This document shows, in pieces, positions 1-6,456 of a stretch of 12,609 nt of DNA. The translations under genes were made by a program, and so were the position numbers. Position 1 is the first letter of the stretch, and every line of letters begins with the position of its first letter. The stretch spans positions 1-12,609 of the forward strand of contig JADHKY010000023.1 in NCBI GenBank assembly GCA_016780945.1, in the 5' to 3' direction. This stretch comes from Aquiluna sp. (GTDB lineage Bacteria > Actinomycetota > Actinomycetes > Actinomycetales > Microbacteriaceae). Below the pieces are notes generated by a model, which worked only from the letters and a program-made list of their open reading frames with translations, ran no database searches and was not told the origin of the DNA.

Positions 1-534
1 CGGCTCCAGTTCTTGGCCACTGATGACAACCCCTCGGGACTTAGAGACCTGTGTGCATTTGAACTTCTCTATGCCACCGGAATGAGAGTCAGCGAGCTAG
101 CAGGTGTAGACCTTGAGGACATCGATTACTCGAGGTCGCTGGTTCGGGTTACTGGAAAAGGAAATAAGCAGCGAATGCTGCCTTTTGGTAGCTCTGCGGC
201 TCGGGCCATAACTTCCTGGGTCAAGACAGGCAGAGATCAGTACCGCACTGATTCTTCGCCGCAGGCACTGCTGTTGACCTCTCGGGGCAAGAGGGTGGGC
301 GTTAGGCAGCTCTACTCACTTGTCGCCGAGCAACTAGCTGGCACCGCCACCGGAAAAGCCGGCCCCCACACCTTGAGACACTCTGCAGCTACTCATCTCT
401 TGGACCATGGTGCCGACCTGAGGGCAGTCCAGGAAATTCTGGGTCACGCTTCCCTTGCCACCACCCAGATTTATACGCACGTCTCGGTGGACAGACTGAG
501 AAAGTCATTTGAGCAGGCACACCCAAGGGCCTAA
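1..534 (+). CDS. xerC: Tyrosine recombinase XerC, C-terminal part (5' truncated by window edge)
   Basis: Catalytic domain of a tyrosine site-specific recombinase. XerC works with XerD at dif to resolve chromosome dimers during division. The frame is open from base 1, giving 177 residues, with no true start in the window. The TTG at 13 is internal. All six family catalytic residues are visible, numbered from base 1: R29 in ATGMRVSEL, K53 in TGKGNK, H123 and R126 in PHTLRHSAATH, H149 in LGHAS, and Y158 in TQIYTHV. About 120 N-terminal residues (core-binding domain) are presumed to lie upstream. XerC rather than XerD or a phage integrase is inferred from the context: xerC, M23 peptidase, rpsB, tsf is a common actinobacterial order. 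The TAA stop overlaps the stop of the opposing peptidase gene by 4 nt (CTAA, 531-534), leaving no room for a terminator between them. Confidence 0.93.
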   Translation, partial: RLQFLATDDNPSGLRDLCAFELLYATGMRVSELAGVDLEDIDYSRSLVRVTGKGNKQRMLPFGSSAARAITSWVKTGRDQYRTDSSPQALLLTSRGKRVGVRQLYSLVAEQLAGTATGKAGPHTLRHSAATHLLDHGADLRAVQEILGHASLATTQIYTHVSVDRLRKSFEQAHPRA

Positions 535-1007
535 CTAACGATTTTGCTCGGCATCAGCTGCCCAAAGAAGAGCAAAGGATTCAGATAGCCCCTTTGAACC
601 CGAATAGACAGGTGCATGCACCCTTCGCAATGCTCTTTGTAGCCAGCCTCACCCTCGCATAAGTAGCCGACTAGCTCTCCCCGCTCAATCGCCTGCCCAG
701 TCACGAGATCGCTGCAGACGGGCTCAAAGCTGATGCGATAGTCACCAGAACGAATTGTTACTACCCGCCTGTCGACGACTAGGTCATTGAAGCTCACGAA
801 CCCGGCTTGCGGAGCCCGAATACCCTCGTCTCCCACGAGCACATCAAGACCCCTGTGACCAGGACCCCTCTCGGAGTGAGGAGCGATGTAGTTACCCATT
901 TGTTTGTCCAGAAAGTAGGGGATGGGCTCGGCCCAGATTTCAGGGGCCGGCAGTGAGAAGTTAAAGAGGCCAAAGATGACCTTGATTGCAAGAGCGAATT
1001 TGAACAT
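531..1007 (-). CDS. Secreted M23 (LytM-like) family metallopeptidase, small form
   Basis: 158-residue protein, probably exported, resembling the small M23 peptidases found divergent from rpsB in Actinobacteria. M23 enzymes cleave peptide cross-links of peptidoglycan. The hydrophobic N-terminus (residues 4-22) looks like a signal peptide, with possible cleavage after A21 or A26. The zinc-ligand motif is GPGHRGLD (H51, D55). The usual HxH near the C-terminus is C130-M-H132, so the third zinc ligand H132 is present but the catalytic first His is replaced by Cys. As I recall, actinobacterial relatives often read CLHWGLR here, which makes this a subfamily trait rather than decay. Four cysteines (98, 117, 127, 130) could form disulfides outside the cell. 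A TGA lies in frame two codons upstream of the ATG, which fixes the start; no clear Shine-Dalgarno is seen. Enzymatic activity is uncertain. Confidence 0.82.
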   Translation of the reverse strand: MFKFALAIKVIFGLFNFSLPAPEIWAEPIPYFLDKQMGNYIAPHSERGPGHRGLDVLVGDEGIRAPQAGFVSFNDLVVDRRVVTIRSGDYRISFEPVCSDLVTGQAIERGELVGYLCEGEAGYKEHCEGCMHLSIRVQRGYLNPLLFFGQLMPSKIVS

Positions 1008-1026
1008 CTGTCAATGCAATCCAAAT

Positions 1027-1038
1027 GCTCTAAAGAGC
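1027..1038. repeat. Short inverted repeat in divergent M23/rpsB gap
   Basis: GCTCT-AA-AGAGC, a perfect 5-2-5 inverted repeat lying 20 nt upstream of the M23 gene start and 45 nt upstream of the candidate rpsB -10 box. It could be a small operator or a chance palindrome; the sequence alone cannot decide. Confidence 0.2.
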
Positions 1039-1059
1039 GATTGAGCAGATAGAAATAAG

Positions 1060-1088
1060 TGGAAAAGCCCCTAAATCACGGGTATGCT
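1060..1088 (+). promoter_or_regulatory. Candidate rpsB-tsf promoter
   Basis: A possible -35 TGGAAA (1060-1065) and -10 TATGCT (1083-1088) are 17 bp apart, each matching 4 of 6 sigma-70/SigA consensus bases. The start would fall near 1095, giving a leader of about 150 nt before rpsB. Divergent gene orientation requires a promoter in this gap, but the exact boxes are inferred by eye. Confidence 0.4.
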
Positions 1089-1089
1089 T

Positions 1090-1237
1090 ACACCTACACA
1101 TCGATTCGGTGTGAATTCGCGTGTTCCAACCAAATTCGCTAGCTCGGTCCCTTTGGGGTTCTACGGAATTGGAATGCCAGGGAGATGGGCAACCGCTCAT
1201 TTCAAGAAACTGAGGGGCGCATTTGCGTCCAAAGGAG
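1090..1237 (+). promoter_or_regulatory. Structured 5' leader of rpsB with ribosome binding site (possible S2 autoregulatory leader)
   Basis: Three hairpins can be drawn. The first pairs CACATC (1097-1102) with GGTGTG (1108-1113) around a 5-nt loop. The second pairs CTCATTT (1196-1202) with AAA(C)TGAG (1207-1214) around the loop CAAG, with one bulged C. The third pairs GGGCGC (1215-1220) with GCGTCC (1225-1230) around ATTT, with one G-U pair. The third hairpin ends directly at the strong Shine-Dalgarno AAAGGAG (1231-1237), 6 nt before the ATG. Ribosomal protein S2 is known to repress its own rpsB-tsf mRNA in other bacteria. An equivalent role for this leader is inference. Confidence 0.35.
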
Positions 1238-1243
1238 TGCCTT

Positions 1244-2278
1244 ATGGCAAGCGTAACAATGCGCCAGCTACTTGATGCTGGCGTCCACTTCGGTCACCAG
1301 ACCCGCAGGTGGAACCCGAAGATGAAGCGTCACATTCTGACCGATCGTTCGGGCATCTACATCATCGACCTACAGCAGTCAGTCGACTACATCGACCAGG
1401 CCTATAACTTCGTTCGCGACCTTGTCGCAAACGGTGGCTCAATCATGTTCGTCGGAACCAAGAAGCAGGCCCAGGAGGCTATTGCCACTGAGGCACTGCG
1501 CGTGGGCCAGCCCTACATCAACCAGCGCTGGTTGGGTGGACTGCTAACTAACTTTTCAACCGTTGCCAAGCGAATTTCTCGCATGAAGGAGCTTGAGGCA
1601 CTTGACTTCGAGGATCCAGCCAAGTCGGGCCTAACCAAGAAGGAACTGCTCATGCTCAAGCGTGAGAAGGACAAGCTTGAGAAGTCCCTGGGCGGTATTC
1701 GCAACGTCACCAAGACTCCAAGTGCGCTCTGGATTGTTGACACCAACAAGGAGCACCTTGCAGTCACTGAGGCAAAGAAGCTGGGCATCCCAGTAATCGC
1801 CATCCTCGACACCAACTGTGACCCAGACGACGTTGAGATCGGCATCCCCGGTAACGACGACGCAATCCGCTCCATCGAGCTTTTGACCAAGGTAATTGCC
1901 GACGCGGCAGCCGATGGCATGATTGCCCGCCACACCAAGACCGATGCTGAGGCAGAGCCACTAGCCGAGTGGGAGCGCGAGCTTCTAGAAGGCCAGAAGG
2001 AAGAGCCAAAGGCAGACGCTCCAGCAGCTGAGAAGGCAGCCGAGAAGGCTCCTGCCAAGGCTGCTGCAAAGCCTGCCGCAGAGAAGAAGGCCCCTGCAAA
2101 GAAGGCCCCAGCCAAGGCTCCTGCTAAGCCGGCAGCCGAGAAGGCTCCTGCCACAGCAGCTGCAAAGCCTGCCGAGAAGGCACCGGCTAAGAAGCCAGCG
2201 GCAAAGCCTGCCGCAGAGAAGAAGGCCCCTGCAAAGAAGGCCCCAGCAAAGACTGCAGAGAAGAAGGACGAGAAGTAA
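1244..2278 (+). CDS. rpsB: 30S ribosomal protein S2 with long Lys/Ala/Pro-rich C-terminal tail
   Basis: Ribosomal protein S2 of the small subunit, needed for late 30S assembly and initiation. The ATG at 1244 (MASVTMRQLLDAGVHFGHQ) is chosen because AAAGGAG sits 6 nt upstream and the family N-terminus begins there. A TTG at 1223 would add seven unrelated residues. Residues 1-240 are the conserved fold, with signatures RRWNPKM, QRWLGGLLTN, and DTNCDPD followed by IPGNDDAIRS. At 344 residues it is about 100 longer than E. coli S2. Residues 251-344 are a disordered-looking tail rich in K, A, P and E that resembles a histone H1 or actinobacterial nucleoid-protein tail. Such S2 tails occur in Actinobacteria, but this one is long and repetitive. 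The gene abuts tsf directly (TAA-ATG), so the two are one transcript and probably translationally coupled. Confidence 0.98.
   Translation: MASVTMRQLLDAGVHFGHQTRRWNPKMKRHILTDRSGIYIIDLQQSVDYIDQAYNFVRDLVANGGSIMFVGTKKQAQEAIATEALRVGQPYINQRWLGGLLTNFSTVAKRISRMKELEALDFEDPAKSGLTKKELLMLKREKDKLEKSLGGIRNVTKTPSALWIVDTNKEHLAVTEAKKLGIPVIAILDTNCDPDDVEIGIPGNDDAIRSIELLTKVIADAAADGMIARHTKTDAEAEPLAEWERELLEGQKEEPKADAPAAEKAAEKAPAKAAAKPAAEKKAPAKKAPAKAPAKPAAEKAPATAAAKPAEKAPAKKPAAKPAAEKKAPAKKAPAKTAEKKDEK
2066..2247 (+). repeat. 47-bp perfect direct repeat inside the rpsB tail
   Basis: Bases 2066-2112 and 2201-2247 are identical over 47 bp, spaced by 135 bp (exactly 45 codons). Both copies encode the segment AKPAAEKKAPAKKAPA, at residues 275-290 and 320-335. 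Synonymous positions are identical too, which points to recent duplication or gene conversion rather than amino-acid selection alone. Confidence 0.9.
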
Positions 2279-3106
2279 ATGGCTAACTACACCGCAGCAG
2301 ACGTAAAGGCGCTTCGCGACAAGTCCGGCGCCGGAATGATGGACTGCAAGGGAGCTCTTGACGAGGCAGATGGCGACATCGAGAAGGCATTTGAGGTCCT
2401 TCGCCTAAAGGGACTCAAGGGAGTATCAAAGCGCGAGGGCCGCACCACCACCAATGGTCTAGTTGTAGCTAGGGTCGCAGGTGGCAAGGGAACTCTCATT
2501 GAGCTTGCTTGCGAGACCGACTTCGTTGCAAAGGCCGAGAACTTCGTTGCCCTAGCCGAAGAGGTAGCAGATGCTGTTGTGGCATCTGGAGCTTCGGATG
2601 TTGAGTCTGCGCTTGCAGCTTCTCACGGCGGCGGAACAGTTGCAGATGCCATTACCGACAAGGCCGCGATCATGGGCGAGAAGGTTGAGCTGCGCAGGGT
2701 TGCAGTGGTTGAGGCCAGTGGCGTTGACGCATACCTGCACCGCACCAGCCGCGACCTACCACCCCAGGTTGGCGTCTTGCTAGGTTACGAGGGCTCGGAC
2801 AGCGACACCGCGCACGACATCGCCGTGCACATCGCTGCGTTTAGCCCCCAGTACCTAACCCGTGACGATGTTCCAGCCGAAGTTGTTGCCAAGGAGCGCG
2901 AAATCGCCGAGGCGACCGCTCGCGATGAGGGTAAGCCAGAGGCTGCCCTGCCAAAGATCGTCGAGGGAAGAGTCAACGGATTCTTCAAGGAGACCTGCCT
3001 CTTCGATCAGGACTTTGCAAAGGACAACAAGCAGAGCGTAGGAAAGGTTGCCGAGGCAGCAGGCCTTAAGCTAACCGGCTTCGTGCGCTTCCGCGTTGGC
3101 GTCTAA
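2279..3106 (+). CDS. tsf: Elongation factor Ts
   Basis: EF-Ts, the guanine nucleotide exchange factor that recycles EF-Tu from GDP to GTP form. It is 275 residues, typical of actinobacterial EF-Ts. The N-terminal UBA-like helical domain (residues 1-50; VKALRDKSGAGMMDCKGAL) contacts the EF-Tu G domain. The conserved exchange motif TDFV (80-83, in ELACETDFVAK) is intact. A shorter C-terminal module (about 225-275) ends GFVRFRVGV. The ATG follows the rpsB TAA with no spacer, and an AAGGA about 10 nt upstream inside the end of rpsB can serve as ribosome binding site. The gene is followed by a terminator hairpin, so rpsB-tsf forms a two-gene unit. Nothing unusual is seen. Confidence 0.98.
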   Translation: MANYTAADVKALRDKSGAGMMDCKGALDEADGDIEKAFEVLRLKGLKGVSKREGRTTTNGLVVARVAGGKGTLIELACETDFVAKAENFVALAEEVADAVVASGASDVESALAASHGGGTVADAITDKAAIMGEKVELRRVAVVEASGVDAYLHRTSRDLPPQVGVLLGYEGSDSDTAHDIAVHIAAFSPQYLTRDDVPAEVVAKEREIAEATARDEGKPEAALPKIVEGRVNGFFKETCLFDQDFAKDNKQSVGKVAEAAGLKLTGFVRFRVGV

Positions 3107-3123
3107 ATAAAGCAATTTAGGTT

Positions 3124-3159
3124 GTGGGCTCGGTGAATGCCGGGCCCACTTCGCTTTTT
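3124..3159 (+). terminator. Rho-independent terminator after tsf
   Basis: GTGGGCTCGG (3124-3133) pairs over 10 bp (one G-U) with CCGGGCCCAC (3140-3149) around the loop TGAATG. A T-rich stretch TTCGCTTTTT follows (3150-3159). The T run is offset by about five bases from the stem, so termination may be incomplete and allow some readthrough into pyrH. Confidence 0.85.
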
Positions 3160-3165
3160 CCGCTC

Positions 3166-3193
3166 TAGTATTGTCTTTGGCTGAATCTGGAGG
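3166..3193 (+). promoter_or_regulatory. Candidate pyrH promoter -10 and ribosome binding site
   Basis: After the terminator, TAGTAT (3166-3171) is a possible -10 hexamer (4 of 6), giving a start near 3178 and a leader of about 20 nt. No -35 is evident; the expected position falls inside the terminator stem. The Shine-Dalgarno GGAGG (3189-3193) lies 4 nt before the pyrH ATG and supports the start at 3198 over a TTG at 3171. Confidence 0.35.
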
Positions 3194-3197
3194 TGTC

Positions 3198-3899
3198 ATG
3201 GCTAATAAAAAGCGCAGAGTACTGCTCAAAATCTCCGGAGAGGCTTTTGGTGGAGGGTCCCTGGGGGTAAACCCAGATGTGGTCTCCGAGATTGCCAAAG
3301 AGATTGCTAAGGCCTCAAAAGAGGTAGAGATCGCAATTGTCGTCGGCGGGGGCAACTTCTTTAGGGGAGCGGAGCTATCAAACCGAGGCATGGACCGCGG
3401 CAGGGCCGACTACATGGGCATGCTGGGCACAGTTATGAATGCCCTCGCCCTGCAAGACTTTATTGAGCAGGCCGGCGCTGACGTAAGAGTTCAGACGGCT
3501 ATCTCAATGGCTCAGGTAGCTGAGCCCTACCTACCCTTGAGAGCCATCAGGCACCTCGAAAAGGGCAGAATCGTAATCTTCGGAGCCGGTGCCGGGCTTC
3601 CTTACTTCTCCACCGACACCGTTGCCGCTCAGCGGGCGCTCGAGATTCACGCTGATGAGGTACTCGTTGCCAAGAATGGTGTGGACGGTGTCTATTCGGC
3701 AGACCCCAAGAAGGACCCCGCAGCCAAGAAGCTCGGTGAGATCAGCTACCAGGAGGCGTTGGTCCAGGGCCTAAAGGTCGTCGATGCAACGGCGTTCTCT
3801 TTGTGCATGGACAACAAGATGCCGATGCGAGTTTTTGGAATGGCCGACATCACCAAGGCCCTGCTTGGCAAGGCCATTGGCACCAAGGTTCGGGCTTAG
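3198..3899 (+). CDS. pyrH: UMP kinase (uridylate kinase)
   Basis: Bacterial UMP kinase, which phosphorylates UMP to UDP with ATP in pyrimidine nucleotide synthesis; family members are cytosolic hexamers of the amino-acid-kinase fold. It is 233 residues, normal family length. Motifs visible: KISGEAF (11-17), glycine loop GGGNFFRG (50-57), ARADYMGML-type UMP-binding region around D71, GAGLPYFSTDT (131-141), and NGVDGVYSADPK (160-171) for nucleotide binding. The start is the ATG preceded by GGAGG. The TTG 27 nt upstream would add nine residues absent from the family. It is followed by frr after 15 nt, the near-universal pyrH-frr pair. Family enzymes are regulated by GTP and UTP; regulation here cannot be read from sequence. 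Confidence 0.98.
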   Translation: MANKKRRVLLKISGEAFGGGSLGVNPDVVSEIAKEIAKASKEVEIAIVVGGGNFFRGAELSNRGMDRGRADYMGMLGTVMNALALQDFIEQAGADVRVQTAISMAQVAEPYLPLRAIRHLEKGRIVIFGAGAGLPYFSTDTVAAQRALEIHADEVLVAKNGVDGVYSADPKKDPAAKKLGEISYQEALVQGLKVVDATAFSLCMDNKMPMRVFGMADITKALLGKAIGTKVRA

Positions 3900-3914
3900 A
3901 AGGAGCAAAGCTAA

Positions 3915-4475
3915 ATGATTCAAGACGTGATGGCCGAGGCCAAGGACAAGATGGACAAGGCTCTCGAGGCCACAAAAGAAGACTTTGCCTCAGTAAGAAC
4001 TGGCAGGGCCAACCCCGCGATGTTCCAAAAGATCATGATCGAGTACTACGGCACACCAACTCCGCTTTCGCAACTTGCGGGAATTCAGAACCCAGAGGCC
4101 CGATCTATCCTCATTACTCCTTACGACAAGGCAGCCCTCTCGGACATCGAGAAGGCCCTGCTAGCCATGCCAAACCTGGGTGCTCAACCAAACTCGGACG
4201 GTAACGTGATCCGCGTGAATCTACCTGAGCTCACCGAGGACAGGCGCAAGGAATACGTCAAGCTAACCCGTGACAAGGCCGAGCAGGGCAGAGTCTCGGT
4301 TAGGAACATCAGGCGCAAAGCCAAGGAAGACCTTGAGGCCCTGAAGAAAGACGGAGCTGTAGGGGAGGACGAGGTCGAAAGAGCCGAAAAAGAGCTCGAG
4401 GCCGTCACCAAGGCTCATGTCGACAAGATTGACGAGGCCCTGAAGAACAAGGAAGCGGAGCTCCTAGAGGTCTAG
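3915..4475 (+). CDS. frr: Ribosome recycling factor
   Basis: RRF, which with EF-G splits post-termination ribosomes so they can be reused. It is 186 residues against 185 in E. coli. Conserved features include SVRTGRANP (26-34), the domain II segment ITPYDKAALSDIEKAL, PELTEDRR (from about residue 107), and the helix VSVRNIRRKAKEDL in domain I. A good Shine-Dalgarno AGGAG (3901-3905) lies 9 nt before the ATG. Its TAG stop is followed immediately by the TTG start of cdsA in the same frame, so only the stop codon separates the two proteins. Confidence 0.98.
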   Translation: MIQDVMAEAKDKMDKALEATKEDFASVRTGRANPAMFQKIMIEYYGTPTPLSQLAGIQNPEARSILITPYDKAALSDIEKALLAMPNLGAQPNSDGNVIRVNLPELTEDRRKEYVKLTRDKAEQGRVSVRNIRRKAKEDLEALKKDGAVGEDEVERAEKELEAVTKAHVDKIDEALKNKEAELLEV

Positions 4476-5297
4476 TTGGATAGCTCTAAAACCAGAACTT
4501 TAGGACCTAGGTTCGCCGTTGGCCTGAGCCTCGGCGGCGTATTTCTTCTCTCTTTGCTGCATCCCTTCGCATTCACCTCTTTCGCAGCCATTTCAACGGC
4601 AATAGCGACCTTCGAGCTCGCGAGAGTACTGCGCCTGGCGGGTTGGCATGTTCCAGCTGGAGCTGCATTGGCAGCTCCGACGATCGTTTACGCAACCTAT
4701 TTCTATGGAACCCTCGGGCAGTGGTTTTCGCTGCTGGGTTCGCTTGGGCTTTTGGTCATCTGGAGACTTGTTTCGCTTTTGATTGTTGGTAGGCAGCAGA
4801 GCCCGAAACAGACACTGCGAGACTTCGGGGCAACCGGCTTCTCGCTTGTTTATGTGCCACTGCTTCTGAGCTATGCGGCACTGCTTATAAATCAGGACGA
4901 TGGCACGGCTTGGGTTCTCGGGATAGTAATCACGGTTGCGATGATAGACAGCTTCGGATATCTCGTCGGAAGATTTTTTGGCAGGACCAAGCTCATCCCC
5001 AGTATTAGCCCGAAGAAGACCTGGGAGGGATTCCTGGCATCTGCACTGGGTGCGCTGCTCGGCGGGATAATTCTCGGGCAGTTAACAGAAACGTCACTTG
5101 GCTTTGCTTTACTGTTTGGCATAAGCATTCTGGTGAGTTCGGTTCTCGGGGATCTTTCGGAGTCACTCATCAAGAGAGATTTGAATGTGAAGGACATGGG
5201 GGACGTTCTTCCGGGACACGGAGGGTTTATGGATCGCATCGACTCCCTCCTGCCCTCGGTCTTTGTCGCATACCTCCTAGCCCAAGTAGCCTTCTGA
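4476..5297 (+). CDS. cdsA: Phosphatidate cytidylyltransferase (CDP-diglyceride synthase)
   Basis: Integral membrane enzyme that makes CDP-diacylglycerol from phosphatidic acid and CTP, the branch point for phosphatidylglycerol, cardiolipin and phosphatidylinositol. It is 273 residues with about seven or eight hydrophobic segments. The family signature is complete at residues 230-254: SLIKRD, then K239-D240, then LPGHGGFMDR. SPKKTWEG (178-185) is the other conserved cytoplasmic motif. The start is TTG at 4476. The preceding in-frame codon is the frr stop, AGAGG lies 5 nt upstream, and the short polar N-terminus before the first membrane segment (about 11-30) fits the family. The 3' end overlaps the next ATG by one base (TGATG). 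In many Actinobacteria rlmN or dxr follows cdsA; here a DivIVA-motif protein does instead. Confidence 0.96.
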   Translation: MDSSKTRTLGPRFAVGLSLGGVFLLSLLHPFAFTSFAAISTAIATFELARVLRLAGWHVPAGAALAAPTIVYATYFYGTLGQWFSLLGSLGLLVIWRLVSLLIVGRQQSPKQTLRDFGATGFSLVYVPLLLSYAALLINQDDGTAWVLGIVITVAMIDSFGYLVGRFFGRTKLIPSISPKKTWEGFLASALGALLGGIILGQLTETSLGFALLFGISILVSSVLGDLSESLIKRDLNVKDMGDVLPGHGGFMDRIDSLLPSVFVAYLLAQVAF

Positions 5298-5836
5298 TGG
5301 CTCTAGAGCGGGTTTCCAACACGGTTCTGGGCTATGACTCGGAGCAGGTTGATGCCCTTCTTGACAGAGTTCGCAGGCAATACGAGAAACCAAAGAGCAG
5401 GTTCATCACCCCGGCGATGCTGGCCTCGGTGGAGTTCGATCTTGCTCCGGGTGGCTATCGCATCGACCAGACCGATGCTGCCCTGGCAGAGGTCGCGATT
5501 GAATTTGAACACCGCGAGCTCAAAGCCCGACTGGAACGGATTGGAACCAAGCGCTTTAGAGCCGAGACAAGAAGCCTCATCGGCACGATCGTCAAGGTTT
5601 TGAGCCAAGACGAGAAAAAGCAGTTCAGCCCGGCCAGAAACGGCTACCACCCAAAGCGAGTGCGCGAAATCCTAAGAAAGCTAGTTGTGCAGGAGGGTCT
5701 CCTGAGTGCCCCAAGCCCCAGTGAACTCAAGACCGCACCGCTTGGAAGAAAGAACGGCGGGCCGGCAAGGATTGAGGTTAACGAGTTTTTGGGCATTGTT
5801 GTTAGTGTCATCCAGCGCCAGGAGCTAGTGCGGTAA
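5297..5836 (+). CDS. Small protein built of repeated DivIVA-like motifs
   Basis: 179-residue soluble protein of unknown function. It contains the short DivIVA N-terminal motif (G-Y-D-x-x-x-V-D-x-x-L) several times. Copy 1 is LGYDSEQVDALL (11-22). Copy 2 is GGYRIDQTDAAL (52-63), preceded by F47. Copy 3 is NGYHPKRVREIL (115-126), preceded by F110. A weaker copy 4 is NGGPARIEVNEFL (153-165). In DivIVA/Wag31 this motif occurs once and binds the membrane at curved poles. No long coiled coil follows any copy here, unlike true DivIVA. Families of DivIVA-domain repeat proteins are described in Actinobacteria, and this is probably one. The start overlaps the cdsA stop by one base and lacks a clear Shine-Dalgarno, so translation is probably coupled to cdsA. 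A role linking lipid synthesis with polar growth is speculation from position. Confidence 0.72.
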   Translation: MALERVSNTVLGYDSEQVDALLDRVRRQYEKPKSRFITPAMLASVEFDLAPGGYRIDQTDAALAEVAIEFEHRELKARLERIGTKRFRAETRSLIGTIVKVLSQDEKKQFSPARNGYHPKRVREILRKLVVQEGLLSAPSPSELKTAPLGRKNGGPARIEVNEFLGIVVSVIQRQELVR

Positions 5837-5874
5837 AGACCGTAAGCGAATAGGCTTAAGTCTCTTGGAGGCAA

Positions 5875-6456
5875 ATGGCTAAGCACGCAAAGGTACCTAG
5901 AGGCCGAGGACGAGGTTTATTTGTCCTTGGCTACTTTTTCGTAGCCTCCCTGGTGATGGTCTCAGCCGTCGATCCCTACTCCGGAACCATAGCTTCTGCG
6001 AACTCGGTTGACACCTACGACCAACCACTAGTCACCTACCAGTCCCTCCAGTTAGTCCCGTTGAGCGCGGTTGATTATGGACGCGGCAGCTTCGAGGTCC
6101 TCACCGGTGAACAGGCGCGTCCGATCACCGTCAAGCGCGCGCCAACTCCAGAGACCGGGAGCGTTAAGGCATTTGCTTTGAGCCAGGTCGAATCAAAGGG
6201 CTGGGATTATGACCAGTTCTCTTGCCTTGTAAAGCTGTGGGAGCGCGAGAGCAACTGGCGCTGGAATGCCACAAATAAGTCCTCCGGTGCTTACGGCATC
6301 CCGCAGTCGCTTCCGGCGACCAAGATGGCAAAGGCGGGAGCTGACTGGAGAACAAATCCTGAAACCCAGGTTCGCTGGGGCATTGGCTATATCGACGGCA
6401 GGTATGGATCGCCTTGTGCAGCCTTGGTGCACTCTGACGAGCACAACTGGTACTAA
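5875..6456 (+). CDS. Exported protein with C-terminal lytic-transglycosylase-like domain (aggregation-promoting-factor type)
   Basis: 193-residue exported protein. A basic N-terminus (K3 to R13) precedes one hydrophobic segment (14-31), a signal peptide or membrane anchor. Residues 32-100 are a low-conservation linker. Residues 105-193 match the lysozyme-like fold common in Actinobacteria, often annotated as aggregation-promoting factor C-terminal-like or transglycosylase-like. The putative catalytic Glu is E125 in WERESNW (122-128), followed by SGAYGIPQSLP (137-147), MAKAGADW (151-158), WGIGYIDGRYGSP (168-180), and the terminal NWY. C117 and C181 are placed for a disulfide. The family is thought to cleave or bind peptidoglycan glycan strands. 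The Shine-Dalgarno TTGGAGG (5865-5871) is only 3 nt from the ATG but is the only good candidate. It is 38 nt after the previous gene and may have its own promoter (TAGGCT at 5851-5856, weak). Confidence 0.85.
   Translation: MAKHAKVPRGRGRGLFVLGYFFVASLVMVSAVDPYSGTIASANSVDTYDQPLVTYQSLQLVPLSAVDYGRGSFEVLTGEQARPITVKRAPTPETGSVKAFALSQVESKGWDYDQFSCLVKLWERESNWRWNATNKSSGAYGIPQSLPATKMAKAGADWRTNPETQVRWGIGYIDGRYGSPCAALVHSDEHNWY

Noticed and set aside
1..534. Integrase of a prophage or genomic island rather than XerC
   Set aside because: No phage genes, tRNA target or composition change is seen, and the neighbourhood is the standard actinobacterial xerC-rpsB region.
1223..1243. Upstream TTG start for rpsB, adding seven residues
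   Set aside because: It would place the AAAGGAG ribosome binding site inside the coding region. The family N-terminus starts at the ATG at 1244.
1084..1275. 63-residue plus-strand frame in the rpsB leader, overlapping the start of rpsB
   Set aside because: Its ATG falls inside the candidate -10 box, it has no Shine-Dalgarno, and the composition is not protein-like. A leader peptide is not supported.
1513..2154. 213-residue minus-strand open frame opposite rpsB, rich in A, G, S and F
   Set aside because: It is the reverse of the Lys/Ala/Pro repeat region and S2 core, has low-complexity composition set by the sense codons, no ribosome binding site and no family resemblance.
2066..2247. The 47-bp direct repeat as a mobile element, CRISPR or attachment site
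   Set aside because: It is in frame, codes for the same tail segment, has only two copies with no transposase or spacer structure nearby, and is better explained by tail duplication.
3171..3197. Upstream TTG start for pyrH, adding nine residues
   Set aside because: GGAGG sits inside that extension and is well placed for the ATG at 3198, and UMP kinases start close to the KISGEAF strand.
3803..4204. 133-residue plus-strand frame spanning the pyrH-frr junction
   Set aside because: It lies wholly over two strongly supported genes in another frame, without a ribosome binding site or recognisable domain.
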